From Kingella pumchi (GTDB lineage: Bacteria > Pseudomonadota > Gammaproteobacteria > Burkholderiales > Neisseriaceae): a stretch of 64,000 nt of DNA. The DNA lies in assembly GCF_022288825.1 (NCBI RefSeq), contig NZ_JAKOOW010000025.1, forward strand, positions 13,690 through 77,689. The letters run 5' to 3'. The notes beneath the pieces were generated by a model, which saw only the letters and a program-made list of their open reading frames with translations, did not search any database and was not told the origin of the DNA. The first letter of the stretch is position 1; the number at the start of each line of letters is the position of its first letter. Below are positions 44,489 to 53,951 of the stretch, piece by piece. The position numbers were made by a program, and so were the translations under genes.

Positions 44489-44565
44489 ATTTGTATATCG
44501 GCGGTGCCGGTTTTTCAGGCTGCCTGAAAAGCGGGTGCCTGTTGGGCAAAGACGGCCGTTTTCCC

Positions 44566-44594
44566 TTATCAAACAGCATGATTTTCTTTACAAT
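44566..44594 (+). promoter_or_regulatory. pilT promoter
   Basis: TTATCA (44566-44571), 17 bp, TACAAT (44589-44594), 39 bp before pilT. Confidence 0.5.
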
Positions 44595-44633
44595 GCCCGC
44601 TTTATATTCAAGCTCTGTAAAGGTTGTTTTACC

Positions 44634-45680
44634 ATGTCTATGCAAATTACCGACCTCTTGGCGTTCGGAGTCAAAAACAAAGCCTCCGACTTGCACATCT
44701 CGGCCGGCCTGCCGCCGATGATCCGTGTGAATGGCGACATCCGCCGCATCAATCTGCCGGAAATGAACGCGGAAGAAGTCGGCAATATGATCGCTTCGGT
44801 CATGAACGATTTGCAGCGCAAAAACTACCAGCAAAATTTGGAAACCGACTTTTCGTTCGAACTGCCCAATGTGGCGCGTTTCCGTGTGAACGCCTTTAAT
44901 ACCGAGCGCGGCCCGGCTGCGGTGTTCCGTACCATTCCGAGCAAAGTGCTGACGCTGGAAGAATTGAAGGCGCCGCGCATTTTCCAAAAAATTTCCGAAT
45001 ACCCGCGCGGTCTGGTACTGGTTACCGGCCCGACCGGTTCGGGTAAGTCCACTACGCTGGCGGCGATGATCGACTACATCAACGACCGCATGCCCGCCCA
45101 CATCCTGACCATCGAAGACCCGATCGAGTTTGTGCACCAAAGCAAAAAAGCCCTGATCAACCAGCGCGAACTGCACGAACACACCCACAGCTTCGCCAAC
45201 GCCCTGCGCTCCGCCCTGCGTGAAGACCCGGACGTAATTCTGGTGGGTGAGATGCGTGACCCCGAAACCATCGGCCTGGCGCTGACCGCTGCCGAAACCG
45301 GCCACTTGGTATTCGCCACCCTGCACACCACCAGCGCCGCCAAAACCATCGACCGTATCATCGACGTATTCCCTGCCGGCGAAAAAGAGATGGTGCGCTC
45401 CATGCTTTCCGAATCGCTGCGCGCGGTAATCGCCCAAACCCTGCTGAAAACCAAAGACGGCAAAGGCCGTGTGGCCGCGCACGAAATCATGGTCGCCACC
45501 CCTGCGGTGCGCAACCTGATCCGCGAAAACAAGATCGCCCAGATGAATTCGGTGCTGCAAACCGGTCAGAACCACGGTATGCAGACACTCGACCAGTGCC
45601 TGCAGGACTTGGTACGCCGCGGCATGGTGTCGCTGGCCGACGCCCGCGCCAAATCCGCCAACCCCGATATGATTTCCTGA
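44634..45680 (+). CDS. pilT: Type IV pilus retraction ATPase PilT
   Basis: A 348-residue hexameric ATPase that retracts type IV pili and so powers twitching and DNA uptake. Walker A GPTGSGKST (K138), Asp/His boxes (LHTTSAAKTIDRI) and the C-terminal AVRNLIRENK motif needed for retraction. The ATG at 44634 (MSMQITDLL) fits the usual length of about 347. Confidence 0.97.
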   Translation: MSMQITDLLAFGVKNKASDLHISAGLPPMIRVNGDIRRINLPEMNAEEVGNMIASVMNDLQRKNYQQNLETDFSFELPNVARFRVNAFNTERGPAAVFRTIPSKVLTLEELKAPRIFQKISEYPRGLVLVTGPTGSGKSTTLAAMIDYINDRMPAHILTIEDPIEFVHQSKKALINQRELHEHTHSFANALRSALREDPDVILVGEMRDPETIGLALTAAETGHLVFATLHTTSAAKTIDRIIDVFPAGEKEMVRSMLSESLRAVIAQTLLKTKDGKGRVAAHEIMVATPAVRNLIRENKIAQMNSVLQTGQNHGMQTLDQCLQDLVRRGMVSLADARAKSANPDMIS

Positions 45681-45705
45681 TTGAACCCGCAGCGAGGAGC
45701 AAGCT

Positions 45706-46989
45706 ATGTCAGAAGCCAATCACGGCCAAGTCGCTTCCATGTTGGAAGGCTATGTGAACCAGATGAAAATCACCCCCGAGGCCGCCGGTTTGGGCAATAC
45801 CTATGTTGCCCAGAAGGCCGCGATGGAAGAGGCGGGCGAAGGCCATTCCGCTTTCCGTCCGATTGAAAAACTGCACCCGCTGCTGGAAAAAATGGCCGCC
45901 GAGTGTGAAAAGCGCGGCGCTTCGGATATCTTTATCAGCACCGGTTTCCCGCCTTCTTTCAAAATCAACGGCGAGCTGATCCCGGTGCCGCTCAAAGCGC
46001 TCACCCATATCGACACGCAAATTCTGGTGTACTCCACCATGACGCCCGAGCAGCGCGCCCGTTTCGACCAAGAGCTGGAGCTGAACTACTCGGCCACTTC
46101 CAAAGACGGCGTGCGTTTCCGTGTCAACGCCTACCACGAGCAAGGCCGCATGGGCATGGTATGGCGCCGCATCACCACCAAAATCATGACCGTGGACGAT
46201 TTGCAGCTGCCGCAAGGTTTGAAAGAACTCGCCATGCAGCCGCGCGGCCTGATTATTCTGGCCGGTGCCACCGGTTCCGGTAAATCCACATCGATGGCCG
46301 CCATGCTTGACTGGCGCAACAAACACTCCGCCGGCCACATCGTAACCATCGAAGACCCGGTCGAGTACATCCATTCGCCGATTAAAAGCATTTTCACCCA
46401 GCGCGAGCTCGGTATCGATACCAACAGCTGGGACATGGCCGTGCAGTCCGCGATGCGTCAGGCGCCGGACGTTGTCTGCGTGGGTGAGGTGCGTAACGAA
46501 CACACCATGGAAAAAGCGATGCAGCTGGCGCAAACCGGCCACTTGGTATTCTTCACCATCCACGCCAACAACGCCGTGCAAGCCATCGAGCGTATTCTCG
46601 GCTTCTACCCCGAAGAACGCCACCAGCAGGTGTTGATGGACTTGGCGCTGAACGTGGTCAGCATCATCGGCCAGCGTCTTGCCCGCCTTAAAGCCGGCGG
46701 CCGTACCGCGATTGTCGATTTGATGATCAACACCCCCGCCATGCAGGACCACATTTTCAAAGGCGAGCTGATGGAATGTATGGCGCTGATGAACCGCGCC
46801 GAAACCGACGGCATGCAGACCTTCGACCAAGACCTGTTCAAGCTCTACACCGAAGGCCGTATCACCTTCGACGAAGCCTTGCGCCAAGCCGAATCCGTCA
46901 ACGACCTGCGCCTGCGCATCACCCTGTGGGAAGAGGGCAACGAAGCCACCCACATCTTCGAGCGCGTCAGCGATCTGGAAGTGCTGTAA
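45706..46989 (+). CDS. pilU: PilT-like ATPase PilU
   Basis: A 427-residue paralogue of PilT with Walker A GATGSGKST (K193) and the Asp/His boxes (IEDPVEYIH, IHANNAVQAIERI). It assists PilT-driven retraction. GAGGAGCAAGCT precedes the ATG, 25 bp after pilT. The N-terminal extension of about 50 residues before KLHPLLEKM is longer than in PilT. Confidence 0.95.
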   Translation: MSEANHGQVASMLEGYVNQMKITPEAAGLGNTYVAQKAAMEEAGEGHSAFRPIEKLHPLLEKMAAECEKRGASDIFISTGFPPSFKINGELIPVPLKALTHIDTQILVYSTMTPEQRARFDQELELNYSATSKDGVRFRVNAYHEQGRMGMVWRRITTKIMTVDDLQLPQGLKELAMQPRGLIILAGATGSGKSTSMAAMLDWRNKHSAGHIVTIEDPVEYIHSPIKSIFTQRELGIDTNSWDMAVQSAMRQAPDVVCVGEVRNEHTMEKAMQLAQTGHLVFFTIHANNAVQAIERILGFYPEERHQQVLMDLALNVVSIIGQRLARLKAGGRTAIVDLMINTPAMQDHIFKGELMECMALMNRAETDGMQTFDQDLFKLYTEGRITFDEALRQAESVNDLRLRITLWEEGNEATHIFERVSDLEVL

Positions 46990-47017
46990 ACCCGTTTTCA
47001 GGCTGCCTGAAACACCA

Positions 47018-47054
47018 AACCTGCAACTTTGTAACGAAGTTGCAGGTTTTTCTT
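47018..47054 (+). terminator. Terminator after pilU
   Basis: A 12-bp perfect stem AACCTGCAACTT/AAGTTGCAGGTT with a 7-nt loop, then TTTTCTTT. An ordinary rho-independent terminator next to, but separate from, an uptake sequence at 46995. Confidence 0.88.
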
Positions 47055-47180
47055 TGGGCACGGCAAAACCGCTGCGATGTTGATCCGGCTACAGGCAGCC
47101 TGAAACGGTGGCCGATCGATTTTCAGGCTGCCTTTGTGCCGGATGGTGCGCAGGTTTGGGCATGCAGGGCAATGCGGGGC

Positions 47181-47217
47181 AAAAAAGCAGCCTGAAAACT
47201 TTTCAGGCTGCTTTTTT
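47181..47217. terminator. Bidirectional uptake-sequence terminator before lpdA 3' end
   Basis: Arms AAAAAAGCAGCCTGAAAA and TTTTCAGGCTGCTTTTTT separated by one base, with A- and T-runs at both ends, 22 bp from the lpdA stop. Confidence 0.78.
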
Positions 47218-47239
47218 TGCTGCGAAACAGAATAAGCGT

Positions 47240-48673
47240 TTATCCGTGCAGGGCGCGTTTGTCGGCGGCCAGGCAGGCTTCGTGGACGACTTCGGAGAGC
47301 GTCGGGTGGGCGTGGATGATGCGGGCGATGTCTTCGCTGCTGGCGGAGAATTCGAGTCCGACCACGCCTTCGGCGATCAGTTCGCTCACCATCGGGCCGA
47401 CCATGTGCACGCCGAGAATGCGGTCGGTTTCGGCGTCGGCCAGCACTTTGACGGTGCCTTTGGCTTTGCCCAGACCCAACGCGCGGCCGTTGGCGCCGAA
47501 GCCGGAAGTGCCTTTTTTGTATTTGACGCCCTCGGCTTTGAGCTGCTCTTCGGTTTTGCCGACCCAGGCGATTTCGGGGTCGGTGTAAATCACGAAGGGG
47601 ACGTTATTGAAGTCGATGTGCGGTTTCTGGCCGGCGATGCGCTCGGCCACGGCCACGCCTTCGTCGCTGGCTTTGTGCGCCAGCATCGGGCCGCGCACCA
47701 CGTCGCCGATCGCCCAGACCTTGGGCAGGTTGGTGCGGCAGTCGCCGTCCACTTTGATAAAGCCGCGCTCGTCTTTTTCCAAGCCGACGGCTTCGCCGTT
47801 CAGGCCGTTGGTGTTGGGGATGCGGCCGATGGAAACGATGAGTTTGTCGAAGGTTTCGCTTTTCTTCTCGCCGTTTGCCAGCTCGAATTCAACTGTAACG
47901 CCTTTGGCATCGGATTTAATCTCACCGATTTTCACGCCCAGTTCGATGGCCAAGCCCTGCTCTTTGGTGAAGTATTTGAAGGCTTCTTTGGCGATTTGCT
48001 GGTCGGCGGCGGCCAGGAAGGTGGGGGCGGCTTCAAGAATGGTTACCTGCGAGCCGACGCGTTTCCACACCGAACCCATTTCCAAACCGATCACGCCCGA
48101 GCCAATGATGCCGAGTTTTTTCGGCACGGCAGTCAGGTTCAGCGCGCCTTCGTTGTCCAGCACGTTTTTGTTGTCGATGGCAATCTGCGGCAGCGGGCGC
48201 GGCACGGAGCCGGTGGCGATAATCACGTTTTTGGCTTCGACGACGGTTTTTTCGCCCTTGTTGTCCACTTCGATTTGGTAGAGATCGCCGTTTTTGCCTT
48301 TAAACGAACCCTTGCCGTGCAGGCTGGTTACTTTGTTTTTTTGGAACAAAAAGGCGATGCCGCCGGTGAGTTTGGTCACAATCGCGTCTTTGCGCTCGAT
48401 CATTTTGGCGGCATCGAATTTCACGTCGCCCACGCTGATGCCGTGTTCGGCAAAATCATGCTGCGCGGCGTGGAAGTGTTCGCTCGATTGCAGCAGGGCT
48501 TTGGACGGGATGCAGCCCACGTTCAGGCAGGTGCCGCCCAATGCGGGGGCATCGCCTTTTTTATTGACGCCCGCGTCGATGCAGGCGGTTTTGAAACCGA
48601 GTTGGGCGGCACGGATGGCGGCAACGTATCCGCCGGGGCCGGCGCCGATAACGACAACGTCGAATTGAGACAT
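47240..48673 (-). CDS. lpdA: Dihydrolipoyl dehydrogenase
   Basis: A 477-residue FAD disulfide reductase (E3) for pyruvate or 2-oxoglutarate dehydrogenase. FAD motif GAGPGGYVAA, redox pair C49/C54 in GGTCLNVGC, NAD motif IIGSGVIGLEMGS and the C-terminal HAHPTLSE with the catalytic histidine. It has no N-terminal lipoyl domain. Stands alone, away from the E1/E2 genes. Confidence 0.97.
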   Translation of the reverse strand: MSQFDVVVIGAGPGGYVAAIRAAQLGFKTACIDAGVNKKGDAPALGGTCLNVGCIPSKALLQSSEHFHAAQHDFAEHGISVGDVKFDAAKMIERKDAIVTKLTGGIAFLFQKNKVTSLHGKGSFKGKNGDLYQIEVDNKGEKTVVEAKNVIIATGSVPRPLPQIAIDNKNVLDNEGALNLTAVPKKLGIIGSGVIGLEMGSVWKRVGSQVTILEAAPTFLAAADQQIAKEAFKYFTKEQGLAIELGVKIGEIKSDAKGVTVEFELANGEKKSETFDKLIVSIGRIPNTNGLNGEAVGLEKDERGFIKVDGDCRTNLPKVWAIGDVVRGPMLAHKASDEGVAVAERIAGQKPHIDFNNVPFVIYTDPEIAWVGKTEEQLKAEGVKYKKGTSGFGANGRALGLGKAKGTVKVLADAETDRILGVHMVGPMVSELIAEGVVGLEFSASSEDIARIIHAHPTLSEVVHEACLAADKRALHG

Positions 48674-48940
48674 GGTGTTTTTCCTTTGCTTTGGTTGCTG
48701 GGTTGCGGGCAAAACCGCAGCTTTGCCCAAACCGCGCCATTTTAGCAGCCAAAGGCGCAAGCGTTAAGTTTTATCACTTGGAAAAAAGCGCCGGCGCAAA
48801 CGCGCTGTTTCCCTGCCTTTCAGGCTGGCTTCGCGGCGGGGAAATTGTTAAGATTGGTCGGCCGCGCGGATGCAGGCAGCCTGAAAAACCGGCTGCGCCG
48901 CCGGCACAAAAAACCATCAGAAAAACACGGAGAAACAGAC

Positions 48941-49426
48941 ATGAAAAACTTTGCAACCGCCGATTTGATCGACATCGCCCCCGATACCCCGTCCTGCGAA
49001 ACCGATTTCAAAAGCTACGGCCTGCGCACCCGCTTTTGCGGCCGCATCCGCACCGTGCAATGCCGCAGCGACAACGGCCTGGTCAAACAGCTGGCCAACA
49101 CCGCTTCCGACGGCGAAGTTTTGGTGGTGGACGGCGGCGGCCTGCGCTACAGCGCGCTGATGGGCGACATGATTGCCGAAGCCGCCGCGCGCAACGGCTG
49201 GGCGGGCGCCGTGATTTACGGCGTCATCCGCGACAGCGATGCCATCGGCCGCATGGATTTCGGCGTGAAAGCGCTGGGCACCAACCCGCGCAAAAGCGCC
49301 AAAGACGGGCGCGGCGCCACCGATACCGCCGTTGCCTTCGGCGGCGTCGTCTTTACCCCGGGCGCCTGGCTCTATAGCGACGAAGACGGCATCCTGGTGG
49401 CCGAACAGCCCTTTCAGGCTGCCTGA
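48941..49426 (+). CDS. rraA: RraA-family protein
   Basis: A 161-residue protein of the RraA/HMG-aldolase-like family: start FATADLIDIAPD, VVDGGGLRYSALMGDM and VIYGVIRDSDAIGRMDFGVKALG. RraA inhibits RNase E; related proteins are class II aldolases and sequence alone does not separate them well. The final residues FQAA and stop codon are given by an uptake sequence. ACGGAGAAACAGAC precedes the ATG at 48941. Confidence 0.88.
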   Translation: MKNFATADLIDIAPDTPSCETDFKSYGLRTRFCGRIRTVQCRSDNGLVKQLANTASDGEVLVVDGGGLRYSALMGDMIAEAAARNGWAGAVIYGVIRDSDAIGRMDFGVKALGTNPRKSAKDGRGATDTAVAFGGVVFTPGAWLYSDEDGILVAEQPFQAA

Positions 49427-49470
49427 AACCCCAAAACCTGTTCCGAAACCACACACGAAAGGAAAACCAA

Positions 49471-49902
49471 ATGATGAAAATCAGCAGCCAGTGGCTCGAA
49501 GGCCGCTGTTTCGTTGCCAGTAACGGCAGCGGCCACAGCGTAGTTATGGACGGCAGCGGCGGCGAAGCAGGCAGCCTGAAACGCGGCGTCAGCCCGATGG
49601 AAATGTTGCTGATGGGTGTGGCCGGCTGCTCCAGCATCGACGTGGTCGAAATCCTGAAAAAGCAGCGCCAGGACGTGCGCGACTGCATTGCCACCGTCGA
49701 AGGCGTGCGCGCGCCCACCGTGCCGCGCGTGTTCACCGAAATCCGCATCCATTTCAAAATTGTCGGCGTCGGCGTCAAGCCCGAACAGGCCGAACGCGCG
49801 GTGCAGCTGTCCGCCGAAAAATACTGCTCGGCTTCCATCATGCTGGGCAAAGCCGCCAAAGTCAGCCACAGCTTCGAGATAGTCGAAGCCGAAAGCCAAT
49901 AG
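49471..49902 (+). CDS. OsmC-family protein
   Basis: A 143-residue OsmC/YhfA-like protein with SPMEMLLMGVAGCSSIDVVEIL, which holds the reactive cysteine of peroxidase members (C52-region GCSS), and the second cysteine in KYCSASIML. These dimers reduce organic peroxides. It follows rraA by 44 bp with GAAAGGAAAACCAA before the ATG. Confidence 0.9.
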   Translation: MMKISSQWLEGRCFVASNGSGHSVVMDGSGGEAGSLKRGVSPMEMLLMGVAGCSSIDVVEILKKQRQDVRDCIATVEGVRAPTVPRVFTEIRIHFKIVGVGVKPEQAERAVQLSAEKYCSASIMLGKAAKVSHSFEIVEAESQ

Positions 49903-49903
49903 C

Positions 49904-49938
49904 GAAGGCAGCCTGAAAACGCTTTTCAGGCTGCCTTC
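49904..49938. terminator. Uptake-sequence hairpin after the OsmC-like gene
   Basis: CGAAGGCAGCCTGAAAA and TTTTCAGGCTGCCTTCG form a long perfect stem with a short loop; no U-run. Confidence 0.6.
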
Positions 49939-49970
49939 CGATGCCCAAACTTCCCGATAAGGAGCATACC

Positions 49971-50384
49971 GTGTCCCAATGGTCTTACTGGATGATTGCC
50001 GCCGCCGTTGTTTTTGTGCTCGAGCTGTTTGTCGGCACGGTGTATTTGCTGGTGCTGGCCGCCGCCTTGGCGGGCACTTCGCTCTCGGTGCTGCTGTTCG
50101 GCATTCCGCTTCCGGTTGCGCTGGTGGTGGCTGCCGCGCTGTCCGGCGCCGGCGTGTATGCGGTGCACCGCAACCGCAGCGCCCACAAGCCCGCCGACAG
50201 CAACGATTTGGACATCGGCCAGCCGGTCAGCGTGGAAGCCGCGCTGCCCAACGGCCATTGGCGGGTGTTTTACCGCGGCGCGCCGTGGGAAGCGAAAAAC
50301 ACCGGCAGCGCCGAACTGCAAGCCGGCGGCAGCGCTGAAATCTGCGGTAAAGAAGGCATCGTGCTGCTGGTTCGCAAGCGCTGA
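49971..50384 (+). CDS. NfeD-family membrane protein
   Basis: A 137-residue protein with three predicted helices (about 5-65) and a C-terminal OB-fold (IGQPVSVEAALPNGHWRVFYRGAPWEA). NfeD proteins work next to SPFH/stomatin proteins, as here. I chose the GTG at 49971, preceded by ATAAGGAGCATACC; an ATG at 49941 lies inside the uptake hairpin flank. Confidence 0.88.
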   Translation: MSQWSYWMIAAAVVFVLELFVGTVYLLVLAAALAGTSLSVLLFGIPLPVALVVAAALSGAGVYAVHRNRSAHKPADSNDLDIGQPVSVEAALPNGHWRVFYRGAPWEAKNTGSAELQAGGSAEICGKEGIVLLVRKR

Positions 50385-50456
50385 AATCCGTTTGGGCGCA
50401 AAGCAGCCTGAAAACCGCGTTTCCCCTTTTTTCACACTTCACACAGGAGCATGGAT

Positions 50457-51422
50457 ATGGAACTGTTACTCCCTTTGGTTATCTTGGGCGGCATCATCGT
50501 TCTCGGTTACAAAACGTTTAAAGTTGTGCCGCAGCAGGAAGCCTACGTTATCGAGCGGCTGGGCAAATTCCGCGCCGTACTTAATCCCGGGCTCAACACC
50601 CTGCTGCCCTTTCTTGACCGCGTGGCCTACCGCCACTCGCTCAAAGAAATCCCGCTGGACGTACCCAGCCAGGTGTGTATCACCCGCGACAACACCCAGC
50701 TTACCGTGGACGGCATCATCTATTTCCAAGTAACCGACCCCAAGCTCGCGTCCTACGGCTCAAGCAACTACATCATGGCCATCACCCAGCTGGCGCAAAC
50801 CACATTGCGCTCAGTCATCGGCCGCATGGAGTTGGACAAAACCTTTGAAGAGCGCGACGAAATCAACCGCATCGTTGTCGCCGCGCTGGACGAAGCCGCC
50901 GTATCGTGGGGCGTGAAAGTGCTGCGCTACGAAATCAAAGACCTGGTGCCGCCGCAGGAAATCCTGCGCGCCATGCAGGCGCAGATCACCGCCGAGCGCG
51001 AAAAACGCGCCCGCATCGCCGAATCCGAAGGCCGCAAAATCGAGCAGATCAACCTGGCCAGCGGCGAGCGTGAAGCCGCCATCCAGCAGTCCGAAGGCGA
51101 AGCGCAGGCCGCCATCAACGCATCCAACGGCGAAAAAGTTGCCCGCATCAACCACGCGCAGGGTGAAGCCGAAGCGCTGCGGCTGGTGGCCGAAGCCAAT
51201 GCCGACGCCATCCGCAAAATCGCCGAAGCGCTGCAGCAGCCCGGCGGCAGCGAAGCGGTCAATTTGAAAGTGGCCGAACAATACGTCGCCGCCTTCGGCA
51301 AGCTCGCCAAAGAAGGCAACACCCTGATTATGCCGGCCAACGTAGCCGAACTCGGCAGCCTGGTCGCCGCCGGCCTGTCTATCGTTAAAAAAGGCGCGCC
51401 GCAAAACGGCAGCGGCAGTTAA
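50457..51422 (+). CDS. SPFH/stomatin-like membrane protein (QmcA type)
   Basis: A 321-residue protein with one N-terminal helix, an SPFH domain (VPQQEAYVIERLGKFRAVLNPG) and a long coiled coil rich in EGEAQAA repeats (about 180-260). These form rings or membrane microdomains together with NfeD and FtsH-type proteases. The second ATG (50457) has better spacing to ACAGGAGC than the ATG at 50451. Confidence 0.93.
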   Translation: MELLLPLVILGGIIVLGYKTFKVVPQQEAYVIERLGKFRAVLNPGLNTLLPFLDRVAYRHSLKEIPLDVPSQVCITRDNTQLTVDGIIYFQVTDPKLASYGSSNYIMAITQLAQTTLRSVIGRMELDKTFEERDEINRIVVAALDEAAVSWGVKVLRYEIKDLVPPQEILRAMQAQITAEREKRARIAESEGRKIEQINLASGEREAAIQQSEGEAQAAINASNGEKVARINHAQGEAEALRLVAEANADAIRKIAEALQQPGGSEAVNLKVAEQYVAAFGKLAKEGNTLIMPANVAELGSLVAAGLSIVKKGAPQNGSGS

Positions 51423-51467
51423 AGCCGAAGCGGCCGGAAAAATGCCAGGCAGCCTGAAAACCCGAAT

Positions 51468-51974
51468 ATGCAAAACAACAAAACCTACCGCCCCTATCTT
51501 GTCAGCCTTTTCTGCATCGGTCTGGCCGTTTGGTTTTTCACCATGAAGATGTTCGGCTTTATGCTGCTGATTTTCCTGCCGCTGCTGCTGATTACCCGTG
51601 CCGTGAAATGGTGGAAGGTACGGCGCGACCCGCAGGCGAAAAGGCTTGAGCGCTTCCGGCTGGCGGCGTGGACGGCCGCCGTCGTTTTCATTCTCGGCGT
51701 GAACTGGCAGTACCAGCGCGAAGCCCGCAGCGAGATGGCCGCCATTGCCGCCGCTATCGATCGCTACCACGCCCAGCACGGCAGCTATCCCCAAGCTCTG
51801 GCCGATGCCGGTTTTCATACACACAAAAGTTTTGAAATACGCTACGGCTATCAAAAAGATACCCAAAAACATTTTCTGCTGTACAAAGACCCGCTGCTGC
51901 CCTTTGAGTTTTACAGCTACGATTTCGAGCACCACCGCTGGCTGCAGGACAACGGCGAGCCGGTGCGCGATTAG
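51468..51974 (+). CDS. Membrane protein of unknown function
   Basis: A 168-residue protein with two or three helices in the first 90 residues (VSLFCIGLAVWFF, FMLLIFLPLLLI, AAVVFILGVNW) and a soluble C-terminal domain containing IDRYHAQHGSYPQAL, reminiscent of the segment after the N-terminal helix in type II pseudopilins. Not recognised as a named family. No good ribosome binding site; an uptake sequence lies just upstream of the ATG. Confidence 0.7.
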   Translation: MQNNKTYRPYLVSLFCIGLAVWFFTMKMFGFMLLIFLPLLLITRAVKWWKVRRDPQAKRLERFRLAAWTAAVVFILGVNWQYQREARSEMAAIAAAIDRYHAQHGSYPQALADAGFHTHKSFEIRYGYQKDTQKHFLLYKDPLLPFEFYSYDFEHHRWLQDNGEPVRD

Positions 51975-52056
51975 GCGGTTCTGCCCGCTAAGTTCCCTGT
52001 TCGAACAGGATTCGCCGTTTCAGGCAGCCTGAAAAACGAAAACCACCAACACACAC

Positions 52057-52569
52057 ATGAACCGCAAAACCCTAGCCCTAAAAACCGGCAAAGCCCTGCT
52101 GTGGCTTGCCGTTTTCTTTGCCGCCAGCCTGATTGCCGACTGGTGGCGCAGCCCCAACCCGCCTGCCAATGCCGCCGACCTGCCGCTGCACACGCTTGCC
52201 GGCCGCGACACCACCCTGCGCCAAAGCAGCAGCGGCCAAACGCTGGTGCTGTATTTCTGGGGCTCGTGGTGCGGTATCTGCCGCCGCACGTCGCCCGCCA
52301 TCGAGCAGCTGCGCGCCGACGGCGTGCCGGTTATCGGTGTTGCCATGCAATCGGGCAGCGATGCCGATATCGGCCGATATCTGGCCGAGCACGGCTGGCA
52401 TTTCGACACGGTAAACGACAGCGGCACGCTGGCGCAGCAATGGCAGGTGCGCGCGGTACCGACCGTGGTCTTGGTGCGCAACGGCCGCATCGTCCACAGC
52501 ACCAGCGGCATCGCCAGCTACTATGGTTTAAAAAGCCGCATCCGGCTGGCAGACTGGAAAGACGGCTGA
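52057..52569 (+). CDS. Membrane-anchored thioredoxin-like protein (ScsD-like)
   Basis: A 170-residue protein with one N-terminal helix (about 12-28) and a periplasmic thioredoxin domain with active site WGSWCGIC (C72, C75) and cis-Pro AVPTVVLV. This resembles ScsD/TlpA-like disulfide proteins. The second exported thioredoxin in the window. Confidence 0.87.
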   Translation: MNRKTLALKTGKALLWLAVFFAASLIADWWRSPNPPANAADLPLHTLAGRDTTLRQSSSGQTLVLYFWGSWCGICRRTSPAIEQLRADGVPVIGVAMQSGSDADIGRYLAEHGWHFDTVNDSGTLAQQWQVRAVPTVVLVRNGRIVHSTSGIASYYGLKSRIRLADWKDG

Positions 52570-52670
52570 AACGGCGGGTTTGGCGTTTTAGCTTCGCAAC
52601 TCCGCTACACTACGCAGGCTGCCTGCGGATCAAGGCAGCCTGAAAACTATCCGCACTGTGCCCCCATAAC

Positions 52671-52703
52671 AAAAGGCAGCCTGAGACTTTCAGGCTGCCT
52701 TTT
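52671..52703. terminator. Uptake-sequence hairpin between convergent genes
   Basis: AAAAGGCAGCCTGAGAC and TTTCAGGCTGCCTTTT pair with one mismatch. It lies between the convergent thioredoxin-like and RlmL-like genes. Confidence 0.65.
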
Positions 52704-52725
52704 GCTTGGCTTTCCGGTGCGGACT

Positions 52726-53871
52726 TTAGGCGCGGCGGTTCGAGCCTTGCACCATATCCAGCAGAAACAGGCGGCAGTCGAGCTTGCCGTTGTAGAGCGG
52801 AATTTTGCGCTTGGGCGACAGGCGCATCAGTTTGGGCATATCGCGGTCGCCGCTGAACATGCCGATTTGCCAGCCGGAGTAATGCTGTTTGAGCCAGCTT
52901 CCCAGCTGCGGATAAAGCGCGTGCAGCGCCTGGATTTCGGCCAGCCGCACGCCGTAGGGCGGGTTGGACAGCATCAAGCCGCCGTCGCCATTGGGGCGCT
53001 GGGCAAGGGCGTCGCCGCGGCGCACGGCGATGACGTCGGATAACTGCGCCGCTTCGATATTGGCCAGCGCATGGCGCACCGCCTGATGGTCGATATCGGA
53101 AGCGGCGATTGGCGCCGGCGCGGGGCGGACGGCATCCTGCGCTTCAGTCCGCAAACGCTGCCACAGCGCGGAATCGAAGCCGCGCAGCCGCTCGAAAGCG
53201 AAACGGCGCAGCAGGCCGGGGGCGTGGTTTTGGGCGATCCACGCCGCTTCGATGGCGATGGTGCCGCTGCCGCAAAACGGGTCTTGAAAGGGCTGCGAGC
53301 CGTCGTAGCCGGCCAGAAGCAGCAGGCCGGCCGCCAGGTTTTCGCGCAGCGGCGCAGCGCCGGTTTCGCGCCGGTAGCCGCGTTTGAACAGCGCTTCGCC
53401 GCTGGTATCGACAAACAGCAGAGCCTGCGCTTCGTCTAAAAACACATGCACGCGCACATCGGGCGCGCCTTTATCGACGCTGGGGCGGCTGCCCGTGGCG
53501 TCGCGAAAGCGGTCGCATAGCGCGTCTTTCACTTTCAGCGCGGTAAATTCCAGGCTTTTCACCCGCGGCCGCTTGCCTTCGATCTGCACTTTGAAGGTCT
53601 GGCCGCCGTCGAACCAGGCCGGCCAGTCGGTTTCGCGGGCGAGACGGTACACATCGTGCTCGCTGCGGTAGCCGCCGGCGGCCAGCTGCAGCAGCACGCG
53701 GCCGGCGGTGCGGGCGTGCAGGTTGATGCGGTACACGGTTTTCAGGCTGCCTTGGCAGCGCACGCCGCCGTCGAGCGCTGCGGTTTTTTCGGCGCCGAGC
53801 GCGGACAATTCCTGCGCCAGCACGGCTTCCAGGCCGCGCGGGCAGCTGATAAATAGGGGATAGCTGTTCAT
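52726..53871 (-). CDS. THUMP-domain RNA guanine-N2 methyltransferase, RlmL-like
   Basis: A 381-residue protein with a THUMP domain (about 45-155), a SAM motif DPFCGSGTIAIEAAW near 200 and the catalytic NPPYG near 310. It corresponds to the RlmL half of E. coli RlmKL (m2G2445 of 23S rRNA); the RlmK half is absent, as in other short homologues. Ends close to an uptake-sequence hairpin. Confidence 0.88.
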   Translation of the reverse strand: MNSYPLFISCPRGLEAVLAQELSALGAEKTAALDGGVRCQGSLKTVYRINLHARTAGRVLLQLAAGGYRSEHDVYRLARETDWPAWFDGGQTFKVQIEGKRPRVKSLEFTALKVKDALCDRFRDATGSRPSVDKGAPDVRVHVFLDEAQALLFVDTSGEALFKRGYRRETGAAPLRENLAAGLLLLAGYDGSQPFQDPFCGSGTIAIEAAWIAQNHAPGLLRRFAFERLRGFDSALWQRLRTEAQDAVRPAPAPIAASDIDHQAVRHALANIEAAQLSDVIAVRRGDALAQRPNGDGGLMLSNPPYGVRLAEIQALHALYPQLGSWLKQHYSGWQIGMFSGDRDMPKLMRLSPKRKIPLYNGKLDCRLFLLDMVQGSNRRA

Positions 53872-53894
53872 AAGGGTCTTTCAAAAGGCGGAAA

Positions 53895-53937
53895 AAGTTT
53901 TCAGGCTGCCCTGATGTTTCAGGCAGCCTGGAAAACT
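53895..53937. terminator. Imperfect uptake-sequence hairpin upstream of the RlmL-like gene
   Basis: AGTTTTCAGGCTGCC and GGCAGCCTGGAAAACT pair around CTGATGTTTCA. It is between the lipoprotein gene 3' end and the RlmL-like gene, both on the minus strand. Confidence 0.5.
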
Positions 53938-53951
53938 GTTGGTACGGGCAC

